A DNA stretch of 64,000 bases, taken from positions 26,127 to 90,126 of the forward strand of contig JBNLGG010000011.1 of the NCBI GenBank assembly GCA_050305935.1. Direction: 5' to 3'. Shown here piece by piece: positions 16,448 through 25,542 of the stretch. Source of the DNA: CAJXNP01 sp050305935. Its GTDB lineage: Bacteria; Bacteroidota; Bacteroidia; Cytophagales; Cyclobacteriaceae. Position numbers and translations under genes: made by a program. A model generated the notes under the pieces. The model ran no database searches and was not told the DNA's origin. It worked only from the letters and a program-made list of their open reading frames with translations. The stretch's first letter is position 1; each line of letters starts with the position of its first letter.

Positions 16448-17779
16448 TTGAAAACTGATCCTTCTGTGAGAGCACTCAAATATTTGTGGCTTGCATGGCT
16501 TCCCCTCCTGATGATGTCTTGCACCGGCACCAAAACGATCCGGGGAAAGCAGACAACCAAAAAGTATATCGCTCAGCTTATAAGACACCAGGACTACTTT
16601 ACAGGAATCAAGGTGGTAAAAGCATCTGACCTGGGAAAAGTGGCTTCCTTTCAATCAGACAAGCTTTTTACTCCTGCCAGTAATACCAAATTACTCACGT
16701 TTTATGTGGCAGATCAGTGGATAGCTGATTCCATTCCGTCGATTAAATACTGCGAATGGAATGACACCATTTATTTTACCGGGACAGGTGATCCCGGTTT
16801 TTTGCATCCTGATTTCCCAACCCAAAAAGCCTTTCAATTTCTAAATGAAAGCAAAAAGACGCTGGCATTTGTGCCGCAAATGATGATAGATGATCGTTTT
16901 GGACCCGGGTGGGCCTGGGATGATTACCCCTTCTATTTTCAAGCTGAAAAGTCCACTTTTCCGATGTATGGAAATTGCCTGTGGGTGCAAAAAGATTCCT
17001 CTGAGCAGTCAATTTCATTTATTCCAAAAGGGTTTGACTTGATGTTTGAGGAAACGCCCGCGGAGGAAGAAAAATTTGAGGTGACCCGCGATGAATTTGA
17101 AAACAACTTCCGGATCAGTTACTCGGGATGGCCGATCTACCTGGATAAGGAAATTCCCTTTCTCACCTCCAATGTATTGACCATGCAACTGCTGCAGGAC
17201 ACCTTGCGCAGCTTTATTGAACATGGAACTTTTCCTGAAGGACGTGAGCATCGAACTATCTACAATTACACCAAAGACTCTCTGTTTGAAAAGATGCTGG
17301 TTGATTCCGATAATCTATTTGCAGAGCAGTTGCTACTATCCACCAGTTACCTACAGCTTGGATTATTCGACTCGGACTCTCTTATCAATTACACCATCGA
17401 TCAATATTTTCCTCAATGGAAAGACAATATCTCCTGGCGAGACGGTTCCGGTCTTTCACGTTACAATAAATTGAGCCCGGATTTTTTGGTGGATCTCCTG
17501 GTAAAAATATACCAACAAAATGATTGGGAAAGGATTGTACAGCTCTTTCCCGACAACGGAAAGGAAGGTACCCTCAAAAGCTTTTTGAGCAAAGAACGAC
17601 CATTTGTTTTTGCAAAAACCGGCTCCATGACCGGGGTCTACAATGTGAGCGGTTACCTTATCACCCAATCGAATGAGGTCCTGATTTTTTCCATCATGAA
17701 CAATAATTTTACAAAACCGGCACGCGAGGTAAAAAAGGATGTGGAAGAATTATTGTTATTTTTGAGAAATGAATATTGA
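16448..17779 (+). CDS. dacB: D-alanyl-D-alanine carboxypeptidase/endopeptidase, PBP4 family (peptidase S13), lipoprotein
   Basis: A 443-residue peptidase S13 enzyme that trims or cuts peptide cross-links in peptidoglycan. All three active-site motifs are visible: SxxK in PASNTKLLT (Ser78, Lys81), SDN in VDSDNLFAEQ, and KTG in FAKTGSMTG. The N-terminus ends in LPLLMMSC, a lipobox with Cys25, so it should be a lipoprotein. The start is TTG at 16448, 56 bases from the divergent GH3 fusion gene; no ATG lies before the lipobox. At about 440 residues it is at the compact end for PBP4, so the extra domain insertion of E. coli PBP4 is probably reduced. Confidence 0.9.
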   Translation: MKTDPSVRALKYLWLAWLPLLMMSCTGTKTIRGKQTTKKYIAQLIRHQDYFTGIKVVKASDLGKVASFQSDKLFTPASNTKLLTFYVADQWIADSIPSIKYCEWNDTIYFTGTGDPGFLHPDFPTQKAFQFLNESKKTLAFVPQMMIDDRFGPGWAWDDYPFYFQAEKSTFPMYGNCLWVQKDSSEQSISFIPKGFDLMFEETPAEEEKFEVTRDEFENNFRISYSGWPIYLDKEIPFLTSNVLTMQLLQDTLRSFIEHGTFPEGREHRTIYNYTKDSLFEKMLVDSDNLFAEQLLLSTSYLQLGLFDSDSLINYTIDQYFPQWKDNISWRDGSGLSRYNKLSPDFLVDLLVKIYQQNDWERIVQLFPDNGKEGTLKSFLSKERPFVFAKTGSMTGVYNVSGYLITQSNEVLIFSIMNNNFTKPAREVKKDVEELLLFLRNEY

Positions 17780-17820
17780 TCCGGACGATATCTCGTTTGC
17801 TTAATAAATCAATCGATCAA

Positions 17821-18492
17821 ATGAATAAACGACTTCTACGATATAGCCTATTAATGATTTTCGCGGTGTCACTGCGAGTGCCCACTACCGCCCAAAGCCA
17901 CTTAAAAATCGCCAAACTTAAATACAACGGTGGAGGCGACTGGTATGCCAATAAAACCGCGCTCCCCAACCTGATTGAGTTTTGTAATAAAAACCTGGGA
18001 ACCTCCCTGGCTCCCGATGAAGAAATAGTGGAGGTGGGCAGTCCCGAATTATTCCTCTACCCCTATGTGTATATGACCGGCCATGGTAACGTGGTCTTTA
18101 ATACCCGTGAAGCCAAAAACTTGCGTAACTATCTCATAGGCGGCGGTTTTCTGCACATCGACGATAACTACGGCCTCGACCAATTCATCCGCCTTGAAAT
18201 GAAGAAAGTATTTCCCGAATTGGAATTTGTAGAACTCCCATTTAACCATCCTATTTATCATCAGAAATTTCCTTTTAAAGACGGCCTGCCTAAAGTCCAC
18301 GAGCACGATGGCAAGCCACCGCAGGGACTTGCTCTTATTTATGAGGGTCGGGTCGTGTGTTTTTATTCCTACGAATGTGACCTTGGCAATGGCTGGGAAG
18401 ACCAAAGTATTTACGATGACCCGGAAGCCATACGCCAAAAAGCACTGCAAGCCGGTGCCAATATAATTTCCTTTGCTTTCACTCTACAGTAA
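17821..18492 (+). CDS. DUF4159 domain protein, exported
   Basis: A 223-residue protein with a signal peptide (MNKRLLRYSLLMIFAV to TTAQ) and a single DUF4159 domain. Typical family features are the LKYNGGGDWYAN start of the domain, YVYMTGHGNVVF, and the GGGFLHIDDNYGLD loop; the fold is related to glutamine amidotransferase-like domains, but the function is unknown. The start at 17821 is chosen because it opens the signal peptide; an upstream in-frame start at 17776 overlaps the PBP4 stop. It follows PBP4 by 41 bases and may be co-transcribed with it. Confidence 0.85.
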   Translation: MNKRLLRYSLLMIFAVSLRVPTTAQSHLKIAKLKYNGGGDWYANKTALPNLIEFCNKNLGTSLAPDEEIVEVGSPELFLYPYVYMTGHGNVVFNTREAKNLRNYLIGGGFLHIDDNYGLDQFIRLEMKKVFPELEFVELPFNHPIYHQKFPFKDGLPKVHEHDGKPPQGLALIYEGRVVCFYSYECDLGNGWEDQSIYDDPEAIRQKALQAGANIISFAFTLQ

Positions 18493-18584
18493 CCGGCACA
18501 GTAATTAATTCAATTTTCAGGGGAAAATTCATAACTTTTTTCAATATTGGACAACAAACATGCTTACGAACAACTCATGAGTCT

Positions 18585-20432
18585 ATGAGAAAACATCTAC
18601 TCGCTTTTTTAGTTCCACTATTTTTAGCCCAAATACCACTTTCAGCCCATCAGGAAGCGACTTTAAACCCCAGTAGTTGGTCTCAATCCTATGCTTCCAA
18701 AAAGGGTGAAGTAGTAGTCTTTTGGTACACCTCCAACCCCTTCATCTTTGAAGACCAAAAAGGTGACATTGTGGGGATTGAACCCGCCATCCTGGAGGAA
18801 TTTAAAAAATACCTGAAAAAGAAATTTGACGTAGACCTCACGATTCACTATGTTAAAAGCGGAAGTTTTATTGAAACCTATTTTAATGCACGTGACAACA
18901 ACCGCAGTGGTGTTTTCGGAGCGTCCGCTTTCTCCATTACCGAACAAAGGAAAGCCGAAGTTAATTTCTCCAAGCCCTACATGCCCGATATCTCGGTTTT
19001 GGTGACAAATAATAAAGTCCCGATCGTCAACGATAAGCAGGACTTTACATCCATTTTCAAGGGATTAAAAGCCATTACCGTAAAAGGTACCACCTATGAA
19101 AATGATCTCCTGCGCGTGCGGGAAGAATGGGGTGTCGATTTCGAAATCCAGTACATTAGCAGTAATCACAATATCCTGAACACCATAGCAAACAATGATA
19201 ACTCATTTGGGTTTATCGACCTTCCTATTTACCTGATCCAACTGCAAAACAACCCATCCATTGCCGTACACCGACAAAACCTTCTTCCTGTAAAAAGAGA
19301 AGGATATGCATTTATGCTGCCTAAAAATAGTGATTGGTTGGCGCCAATGAACGAATTTTTAGCAAGCGAGGATTTTCAGGCAAAAATAAAGGACATTGCT
19401 TCCGGTTTCATTGATCCTACCCTTTACAATTTTATCGAAGAGTTTTATTCAAAAGCTGACAATAACACCCTTTTGGTGGTGAAGGAACAGGAGATGCATT
19501 ATGAGGACCGATTGGCACAGGAGACCATCATGAAATATTATCTGATCACTGCACTCGTCGCATTTCTGTTTTTCGGTGCCATAGTCTTTTATTTATATAT
19601 AAAAAGGTATCGAAACCATCAGATACTGGCCGAGCAGTCAGAGCAGATAGCGCTCCAGGCGGAAAACATTGAGCGACAAAAGGCACAACTGGAAAAAAGG
19701 AATTCGGAACTTACGCATTTGAATGAGGAGAAAAATACCCTCATCAAAGTACTGGCGCATGACCTCCGCTCCCCTATAAATCAAATCCAGGGCTTTTCAA
19801 ACATTGTATTGCTGGAAACAAAAAACCTGTCGGCTGATCAAATCACCTACCTACACCAGATTAAAGACATCACCGTCCGGGTTAATAAAATGATAGGGAA
19901 AATACTGGACGTGGATGCCCTGGAATCCGGAAGGGTCAACCTCATCATGGAAGAGCTCCACCCCGGCGACCTGATAAAACATGTGATCACCACCTTTGCC
20001 CATGAGTCTGATAGAAAAGAGATAGATATTGAATTTATCAATCACGTTGCCAACCCCGATTTCATGGTGGAATTGGACAGGGTCTACGCCACACAAATTA
20101 TTGAAAACCTGATTTCAAACGCCCTGAAGTTTTCAAACAATGGAACCAGGGTAACCATCGAACTAGAAAAAGAAGATGACAATATAAAAATAAGTGTAAA
20201 AGACGAAGGACCAGGGTTTACCGATGAGGATAAAAAAAGGTTGTTTGAAAAATTCCAGCAGCTCAGCGCCAAACCCACAAGCGGCGAGAAGTCTACCGGC
20301 CTGGGCCTTTCTATTGTTAAAAAGTTTGTAGACTTAATGAATGGAAAAGTATGGTGCGAATCAACCGAAGGAAAAGGAGCCACCTTTTACCTGGTATTCC
20401 CGATTAGGCAGGATGCTAAAATTCAAAATTAA
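18585..20432 (+). CDS. Sensor histidine kinase with periplasmic solute-binding (SBP_bac_3) domain
   Basis: A 615-residue kinase. A signal peptide (to LSAH) is followed by a bacterial extracellular solute-binding protein family 3 domain at about residues 40-285 (VVFWYTSNPFIFEDQKGDIVGIEP at its start, ending in FIDPTLYNF), of the kind that binds amino acids or other small molecules. One membrane helix is at about 318-341, then a coiled coil (about 345-385), HisKA with the histidine in LAHDLRSPIN near 391, and HATPase (NLISNALKFS, VKDEGPGF, GLGLSIVKKF). No receiver domain. The direct fusion of a binding-protein domain to the kinase suggests ligand sensing in the periplasm. It overlaps the convergent xylR-like gene by 17 bases. 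Confidence 0.92.
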   Translation: MRKHLLAFLVPLFLAQIPLSAHQEATLNPSSWSQSYASKKGEVVVFWYTSNPFIFEDQKGDIVGIEPAILEEFKKYLKKKFDVDLTIHYVKSGSFIETYFNARDNNRSGVFGASAFSITEQRKAEVNFSKPYMPDISVLVTNNKVPIVNDKQDFTSIFKGLKAITVKGTTYENDLLRVREEWGVDFEIQYISSNHNILNTIANNDNSFGFIDLPIYLIQLQNNPSIAVHRQNLLPVKREGYAFMLPKNSDWLAPMNEFLASEDFQAKIKDIASGFIDPTLYNFIEEFYSKADNNTLLVVKEQEMHYEDRLAQETIMKYYLITALVAFLFFGAIVFYLYIKRYRNHQILAEQSEQIALQAENIERQKAQLEKRNSELTHLNEEKNTLIKVLAHDLRSPINQIQGFSNIVLLETKNLSADQITYLHQIKDITVRVNKMIGKILDVDALESGRVNLIMEELHPGDLIKHVITTFAHESDRKEIDIEFINHVANPDFMVELDRVYATQIIENLISNALKFSNNGTRVTIELEKEDDNIKISVKDEGPGFTDEDKKRLFEKFQQLSAKPTSGEKSTGLGLSIVKKFVDLMNGKVWCESTEGKGATFYLVFPIRQDAKIQN

Positions 20433-21108
20433 AGCCCTTTTGCAGGAGTCGGTCATACACATCCTTGTCAAACCGGTACAAACTTGCGGCTCGATGAGAC
20501 ACTCCTTCCTGTTTTTCATCACATGAAATCAGAAGGTCCATTTTCATGATCTTTCGCCTGAAATTGGGTTTGTCCAGCTTAATACTCAAAATAGCTTCAT
20601 ATAATTCCTGTAGTTGTAGCAGAGTAAATTTCTCTGGCAATAAGTTAAAGCCGATGGGTTCATACCTGACCCTCCTTCTCAGGTTTTCCAAGCCGGATTC
20701 CAGGATTTTTATGTGGTCGTAGGGAAGTGATTTAATCTCATTCACATCTGCCCAACGGGCATCGCTGGCTGTAAATCCTGGTATCAGTTGGTAATTTTCC
20801 GGCTTCGTCAATGCTATATAGGCGATGGTTATTACCCGCTTTTTTGGATAACGCTCAACTTCTCCAAATGCATGCAATTGGTTTAGAAACAAATGATCTA
20901 CCCCGGTAAGATCTTTTAGGATACGGTAGGCGGCATCATCGATGTTTTCATTGTAATTCACCCATCCACCTGGCAAGGCCCATTTCCCTTTGATGATCCC
21001 TTCGCCATGCTCTACCAGCAATACCTCCAGTTTTGAATTCTGAAATCCGAAGACCAGGCAGTCAATGGATAAAGCATCAATTTTTTCATTTGAAAAATTA
21101 TTCGACAT
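20416..21108 (-). CDS. xylR: NUDIX-type transcriptional regulator of xylose utilisation (XylR/AraR-like)
   Basis: A 230-residue protein with an N-terminal NUDIX-like domain (about 10-140) and a C-terminal winged-helix part (FTLLQLQELYEAIL...PNFRRKIMKMDLL). The Nudix box GGWVNYNENID...RILKDLTGV keeps the glycine and first glutamate but lacks the REUxEE catalytic core, so it is likely a ligand sensor and not a hydrolase. In Bacteroidetes such regulators control arabinose and xylose genes. It is divergent from xylulokinase and isomerase, supporting a XylR role; the symbol rests on this context. Confidence 0.82.
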   Translation of the reverse strand: MSNNFSNEKIDALSIDCLVFGFQNSKLEVLLVEHGEGIIKGKWALPGGWVNYNENIDDAAYRILKDLTGVDHLFLNQLHAFGEVERYPKKRVITIAYIALTKPENYQLIPGFTASDARWADVNEIKSLPYDHIKILESGLENLRRRVRYEPIGFNLLPEKFTLLQLQELYEAILSIKLDKPNFRRKIMKMDLLISCDEKQEGVSHRAASLYRFDKDVYDRLLQKGFNFEF

Positions 21109-21148
21109 CTATTAAAATTTAAATAATTCAGAGGTAAATAATACCCAA

Positions 21149-21242
21149 TAACTTTGCAATTATGAAAAATCTTTCGAACTTGTGGTCAAATTGACTATAA
21201 GTTATATAAATAAGCTGTAAAGACAAAACAGCAACAAACAAT
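21149..21242 (+). promoter_or_regulatory. xylR-xylB intergenic control region
   Basis: TAACTTTG at 21149-21156 fits the -7 element TAnnTTTG of Bacteroidota. TTGACTATAAGT (21191-21202) matches the site upstream of the xylE-like gene at 11 of 12 bases. AAGCTGT...ACAGC around 21212-21231 is a short inverted repeat, and the stretch 21208-21242 resembles 7709-7741 upstream of the propeller kinase. Which of these is the regulator site cannot be told. Confidence 0.4.
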
Positions 21243-21272
21243 TGATCAAAATTAATATAAATTTCTTTTCGC

Positions 21273-22745
21273 ATGCTAATAGGTTATGACATTGGAAGTT
21301 CCTCGGTAAAAGCTACCCTCTTAAATTCACAAACCGGTGAAGCAATCAGCTCGGCCACTTGCCCGGGACAAGAGATGCCTATGAAGTCAGAGCAGCCTGG
21401 TTGGGCAGAACAGGATCCGGAGATGTGGTGGAAATATGTAAAAGAAGCCACTATCAAAATATTATCTGAGTCCGGTGTGAACAAAAATGACGTAAAGGCT
21501 ATTGGCATCAGCTACCAGATGCATGGACTTGTGTTGGTTGATAAAGATCAAAACTTACTAAGGCCTTCGATTATCTGGTGTGACAGTCGCGCTGTAGAGA
21601 TTGGCAACAAAGCATTTCAATCCCTCGGTGAGGAGCAATGCCTGAGCAGTTTTCTAAACTCCCCGGGAAATTTTACCGCTTCAAAATTAAAGTGGGTTAA
21701 AGACAATGAACCGGAATTGTTTGCCCAAGTCCACAAGGCAATGCTGCCGGGAGATTACATAGCAATGAAATTGACAGGGGAAATAAATACGACAATTTCC
21801 GGTCTTTCGGAGGGCATCTTCTGGGATTTTAAGAACAAGAATATTGCAGCATCGTTGCTGGATCATTATGGAATTAGCAAGGATGTTCTTCCCGACCTGG
21901 TACCCACATTTTCAATTCAGTCGAAAGTCAGCAGCCAGGCTGCATCTGAAACCGGTCTGGCAGCGGGTATTCCTATCTCCTATCGTGCGGGCGATCAGCC
22001 CAACAATGCCTTTTCACTGAATGTCCTCAATGCAGGTGAAATAGCTGCCACCGCTGGCACATCCGGAGTAGTTTACGGAATCATAGAAAACCCTTCCTAC
22101 GATCCTCAGTCACGTGTAAACACCTTTGCACACGTTAACTATACGAAAGAACATGAAAAGCTGGGGGTACTCCTGTGCATTAACGGAACGGGCATTCTGA
22201 ATAGCTGGTTAAGAAAAAATGTTACCAAAGAAATGGACTACCCGCTCATTAATGACCTCGCGTCGAAAGCCCCCATCGGTTCTGACGGATTGGTCTTCAT
22301 GCCCTTCGGTAACGGCGCTGAACGGGTGCTATGCAATAAGGATGTGGGGGCACAACTTCACAACCTTCAACTTAACCGCCATGACCAATCGCACCTGCTA
22401 AGGGCCGGGCAGGAAGGAATAGTTTTCGCACTGAATTACGGATTTGATATCATGAGGGACATGGGGATGAAGCTTAATACGGTAAGGGCCGGTCATGCCA
22501 ATATGTTTTTAAGCCCATTGTTTTCCGAGGCATTTACCAATATTACAGGTGCAACGGTCGAGCTGTACAATACCGATGGTTCCCAGGGAGCCGCCAGGGG
22601 CGCTGGCGTAGGTGCGGGCATTTACCAAGACTTTAAAGAAGCATTTACCGGCTTAAAAACCATCAAGCAAATTGAACCCAAAAAAGAACTACAAGAGCAG
22701 TACAGGGAAGCCTATGAAAATTGGCTTTCTTATCTGAATGTATAA
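21273..22745 (+). CDS. xylB: Xylulokinase
   Basis: A 490-residue FGGY-family kinase that phosphorylates D-xylulose to xylulose 5-phosphate. The N-terminal phosphate motif IGYDIGSSSVKATL, the substrate loop QMHGLVLVD, IIWCDSRA, and ATAGTSGVVYG in the second domain are all in place. It starts 164 bases from the divergent NUDIX regulator gene and is followed after 34 bases by xylose isomerase, so the two form an operon that turns xylose into a pentose phosphate intermediate. Length is normal. Confidence 0.95.
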   Translation: MLIGYDIGSSSVKATLLNSQTGEAISSATCPGQEMPMKSEQPGWAEQDPEMWWKYVKEATIKILSESGVNKNDVKAIGISYQMHGLVLVDKDQNLLRPSIIWCDSRAVEIGNKAFQSLGEEQCLSSFLNSPGNFTASKLKWVKDNEPELFAQVHKAMLPGDYIAMKLTGEINTTISGLSEGIFWDFKNKNIAASLLDHYGISKDVLPDLVPTFSIQSKVSSQAASETGLAAGIPISYRAGDQPNNAFSLNVLNAGEIAATAGTSGVVYGIIENPSYDPQSRVNTFAHVNYTKEHEKLGVLLCINGTGILNSWLRKNVTKEMDYPLINDLASKAPIGSDGLVFMPFGNGAERVLCNKDVGAQLHNLQLNRHDQSHLLRAGQEGIVFALNYGFDIMRDMGMKLNTVRAGHANMFLSPLFSEAFTNITGATVELYNTDGSQGAARGAGVGAGIYQDFKEAFTGLKTIKQIEPKKELQEQYREAYENWLSYLNV

Positions 22746-22779
22746 TTGAACTAAAATGAAAATTTAAAAAATCAAGTTT

Positions 22780-24093
22780 ATGAGCAATACATATTTTCCA
22801 AACATTGGCAAGATCAAATTTGAAGGTAAAGAGTCTGATAATCCATTTGCCTTTAAGTATTATGATGAAAATAAAGTAGTAGCCGGTAAAAGCATGAAAG
22901 ATCACTTTCGCTTTGCCATCGCCTACTGGCATACCTTCTGTGGTACCGGAAATGATCCATTCGGACCAGGAACAAAGGTATTTCCCTGGGATAAGGCTAC
23001 CGATGCAGTTCAAAGAGCAAAGGATAAAATGGATGCTGCGTTTGAATTTATTACTAAAATCGGCGCTCCTTATTATTGCTTTCATGATGTTGACTTGATT
23101 GATGAGGGAAACACCATTCAGGAATACGAAAAGAGAATGCAGATCATCACGGACTACGCGAAGCAGAAACAACAGGAAACCGGCGTGAAGCTACTCTGGG
23201 GAACTGCCAACGTATTCTCCAATCCGCGATACATGAATGGCGCCTCTACCAACCCTGATTTCAAATCAGTAGCTTATGCAGGCACACAGGTGAAGAATTC
23301 AATTGATGCCACCATTGCCCTGGGTGGTGAAAACTATGTGTTCTGGGGAGGAAGGGAAGGCTATATGTCGCTTCTTAACACCAACATGAAACGAGAAAAA
23401 GAACACCTTGCCCAATTCCTGACCATGGCGCGTGATTATGCCAGAAAGAATGGTTTTAAAGGAACCTTCCTTATTGAGCCTAAGCCAATGGAGCCTACAA
23501 AACACCAGTATGATTTCGATTCTGAAACAGTGATTGGTTTCTTGCGACATCATGGCCTGGATAAAGACTTCAAATTGAACATAGAAGTAAACCATGCCAC
23601 ACTGGCAGGCCATACGTTCCAACACGAACTACAAGTAGCTGCAGATGCTGGTATGTTGGGTAGCATCGATGCCAACAGAGGCGACAATCAAAACGGCTGG
23701 GATACCGATCAGTTTCCTGTTGACCTGTTTGAATTGACAGAGTCTATGCTGGTTATCCTTGAAGCAGGCGGATTGGCATCAGGTGGTGTGAACTTTGACG
23801 CTAAAACCAGAAGGAATTCGACAGACCTGGAAGACATCTTCTATGCTCATATCGGTGGCATGGACGCATTTGCAAGAGCATTGTTAATTGCAAATGATGT
23901 CTTGACGAAATCTCCATACAAGAAATTGAGAACAGAAAGGTATGCCTCTTTTGATGGTGGAAAAGGCGCCGATTTTGAGAAAGGAAAATTATCATTGGAA
24001 GATCTTCGATCTTACGCCATTGAATCTGGCGAACCTGCCGTTACCAGTGGCAAGCAAGAAATGTTTGAGAACATAATCAATCAGTATATCTAA
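22780..24093 (+). CDS. xylA: Xylose isomerase
   Basis: A 437-residue xylose isomerase of the longer (class II) type. It interconverts D-xylose and D-xylulose with two divalent metals. Signature stretches are HDVDLIDEG near residue 106, the metal ligands in IEPKPMEPTKHQYD, NIEVNHATLAGHTFQHE, and SIDANRGDNQNGWDTDQFP. It forms an operon with xylB upstream and ends ahead of a good terminator. With the XylE-like transporter elsewhere in the window this gives a full route from uptake to xylulose 5-phosphate. Confidence 0.97.
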   Translation: MSNTYFPNIGKIKFEGKESDNPFAFKYYDENKVVAGKSMKDHFRFAIAYWHTFCGTGNDPFGPGTKVFPWDKATDAVQRAKDKMDAAFEFITKIGAPYYCFHDVDLIDEGNTIQEYEKRMQIITDYAKQKQQETGVKLLWGTANVFSNPRYMNGASTNPDFKSVAYAGTQVKNSIDATIALGGENYVFWGGREGYMSLLNTNMKREKEHLAQFLTMARDYARKNGFKGTFLIEPKPMEPTKHQYDFDSETVIGFLRHHGLDKDFKLNIEVNHATLAGHTFQHELQVAADAGMLGSIDANRGDNQNGWDTDQFPVDLFELTESMLVILEAGGLASGGVNFDAKTRRNSTDLEDIFYAHIGGMDAFARALLIANDVLTKSPYKKLRTERYASFDGGKGADFEKGKLSLEDLRSYAIESGEPAVTSGKQEMFENIINQYI

Positions 24094-24130
24094 TTCATAA
24101 TCAATAGTTATTTTGTAAGGTTAAAGGAAA

Positions 24131-24160
24131 ATGGGCGTTCATGTAACGCCCGTTTTTTTT
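24131..24160 (+). terminator. Rho-independent terminator of xylBA
   Basis: GGGCGTT (24133-24139), loop CATGT, AACGCCC (24145-24151), then eight T from 24153. It lies 38 bases after the xylA stop. Confidence 0.88.
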
Positions 24161-24189
24161 ATTCCAATATCCCAACTGCTTTTTCATAG

Positions 24190-24219
24190 TTGCTCCTTCC
24201 TGCCCTATTATTATCTTTG
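24190..24219 (+). promoter_or_regulatory. Bacteroidota-type promoter of murI
   Basis: TTG at 24190-24192 and TATCTTTG at 24212-24219, exactly 19 bases apart, match the TTG-N19-TAnnTTTG consensus. The predicted start site leaves only a few bases before the ATG at 24233. Confidence 0.7.
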
Positions 24220-24232
24220 CCAAATTAAAATT

Positions 24233-25042
24233 ATGTCGAAAGCTCAGCACCCCATAGGTATATTTGATAGTGGTATTGGAGGATTGACCGTGGCACGGGC
24301 AGTCAAAAACCTTCTGCCAAATGAAAGCATAATTTATTTCGGGGACTTGGCACATTTACCCTATGGCGATAAATCTGCCGCCGCTATCCAGGCATACTCC
24401 ATAAAAATCACTGATGTTTTTCTGAAGGCCAAATGCAAGGTAATCCTCATTGCCTGCAATTCGGCCTCTGCGGCTGCCTACGAGCTGGTAAAAGAATACG
24501 TGGGTTCAAAAGCCAAGGTGTTTAACGTGATCGACCCGGTTGTAAATTTTATTCGGGAAAACTACCAAGATTTGGATATTGGCCTGATAGGCACCAAGCA
24601 AACAGTGGGCTCCGGTGTATACAAAAGAAAAATCGAATCCCTGGAAAATAACATTCGTTTTCACGCTCTTGCCACCCCTTTGCTTGTGCCGATGATCGAA
24701 GAAGGATTTATCAATGGCCGGATTAGCGAAGACATCATCCAGCAATACCTTTTGCATGAAGACCTGAAAAACATCAAGTCCCTTATTCTGGGATGCACTC
24801 ATTACCCATTGATTAAAAATCAGATCGACTATTTCTACAAGGGTGAAGTCATGGTTTTGGACAGCTCAGAAATTGTGGCCAGGTCGCTCAAAGCGTACCT
24901 TGAGTATAATCTCCTCCTGAACTCGACAGGGAGTCCCGGGTATACCTTCCTGGTTTCCGATTACACCAAAGATTTTGAAGATCTCACCAGGCAATTCTTT
25001 GGGGAGCAGGTGAAACTTGACAAATATCCGCTTTGGGAGTAA
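24233..25042 (+). CDS. murI: Glutamate racemase
   Basis: A 269-residue cofactor-independent racemase making D-glutamate for peptidoglycan. GIFDSGIGGLTV at the N-terminus, ACNSASAA with the first catalytic cysteine and LGCTHYP with the second are all present. The start at 24233 (MSKAQHPIG) is chosen because it immediately precedes the first strand of the domain; a longer frame would begin inside the xylA terminator. A consensus promoter lies just upstream, so it is transcribed separately from the xylose genes. Confidence 0.95.
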   Translation: MSKAQHPIGIFDSGIGGLTVARAVKNLLPNESIIYFGDLAHLPYGDKSAAAIQAYSIKITDVFLKAKCKVILIACNSASAAAYELVKEYVGSKAKVFNVIDPVVNFIRENYQDLDIGLIGTKQTVGSGVYKRKIESLENNIRFHALATPLLVPMIEEGFINGRISEDIIQQYLLHEDLKNIKSLILGCTHYPLIKNQIDYFYKGEVMVLDSSEIVARSLKAYLEYNLLLNSTGSPGYTFLVSDYTKDFEDLTRQFFGEQVKLDKYPLWE

Positions 25043-25131
25043 TTGGTAATTTTAAGTCAACACAATTGCTAACATAAATCAACAATTTTTATAACTTTAT
25101 TTTGTTACTAAAATCAACTATGATAATAACC

Positions 25132-25542
25132 ATGAGAATAAAAATCAGCCTTCTGTTCCTCCCTTTCCTTTTTTTTGCTTGCAACCAACACGAAAAAATT
25201 TATGATGAGGTGATGGAAATTCATGATGTGGCCATGGCAAAAATGGACCGGATCATGGAACTAAAAGCTCAATTGAATGGTCAGATAGAAGCACTCAATG
25301 CAGATACCTTGGGTGATCACAGCCTGAAGATTGAAAAGATGAACAGCCTTTTGCAGAACCTTGATGAGGCAGATGAAGCGATGATGAGTTGGATGAGGGA
25401 GTTTCACAATAACTATGAACAAGTGGCAAAAAGTGAAATCATGGACTACCTCGAAGAACAAAAAGAACGGATTACTGAAGTCGGGAAGCAGATGAATGAC
25501 GCCATAGCTGAAGCGGAAAAATACCTGGAAACTCCGGTATGA
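25132..25542 (+). CDS. Small lipoprotein with coiled-coil character
   Basis: A 136-residue lipoprotein (signal MRIKISLLFLPFLFFAC, cysteine at the end of the lipobox). The rest is charged and helical, with long stretches such as MDRIMELKAQLNGQIEAL and AKSEIMDYLEEQKERI that should form an antiparallel coiled coil. It resembles a small family in Bacteroidota sometimes labelled viral A-type inclusion protein, with no known role. Starts at 25120 and 25102 are also possible, but 25132 gives the tightest signal peptide. Its stop overlaps a short frame that leads into the next gene. Confidence 0.8.
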   Translation: MRIKISLLFLPFLFFACNQHEKIYDEVMEIHDVAMAKMDRIMELKAQLNGQIEALNADTLGDHSLKIEKMNSLLQNLDEADEAMMSWMREFHNNYEQVAKSEIMDYLEEQKERITEVGKQMNDAIAEAEKYLETPV

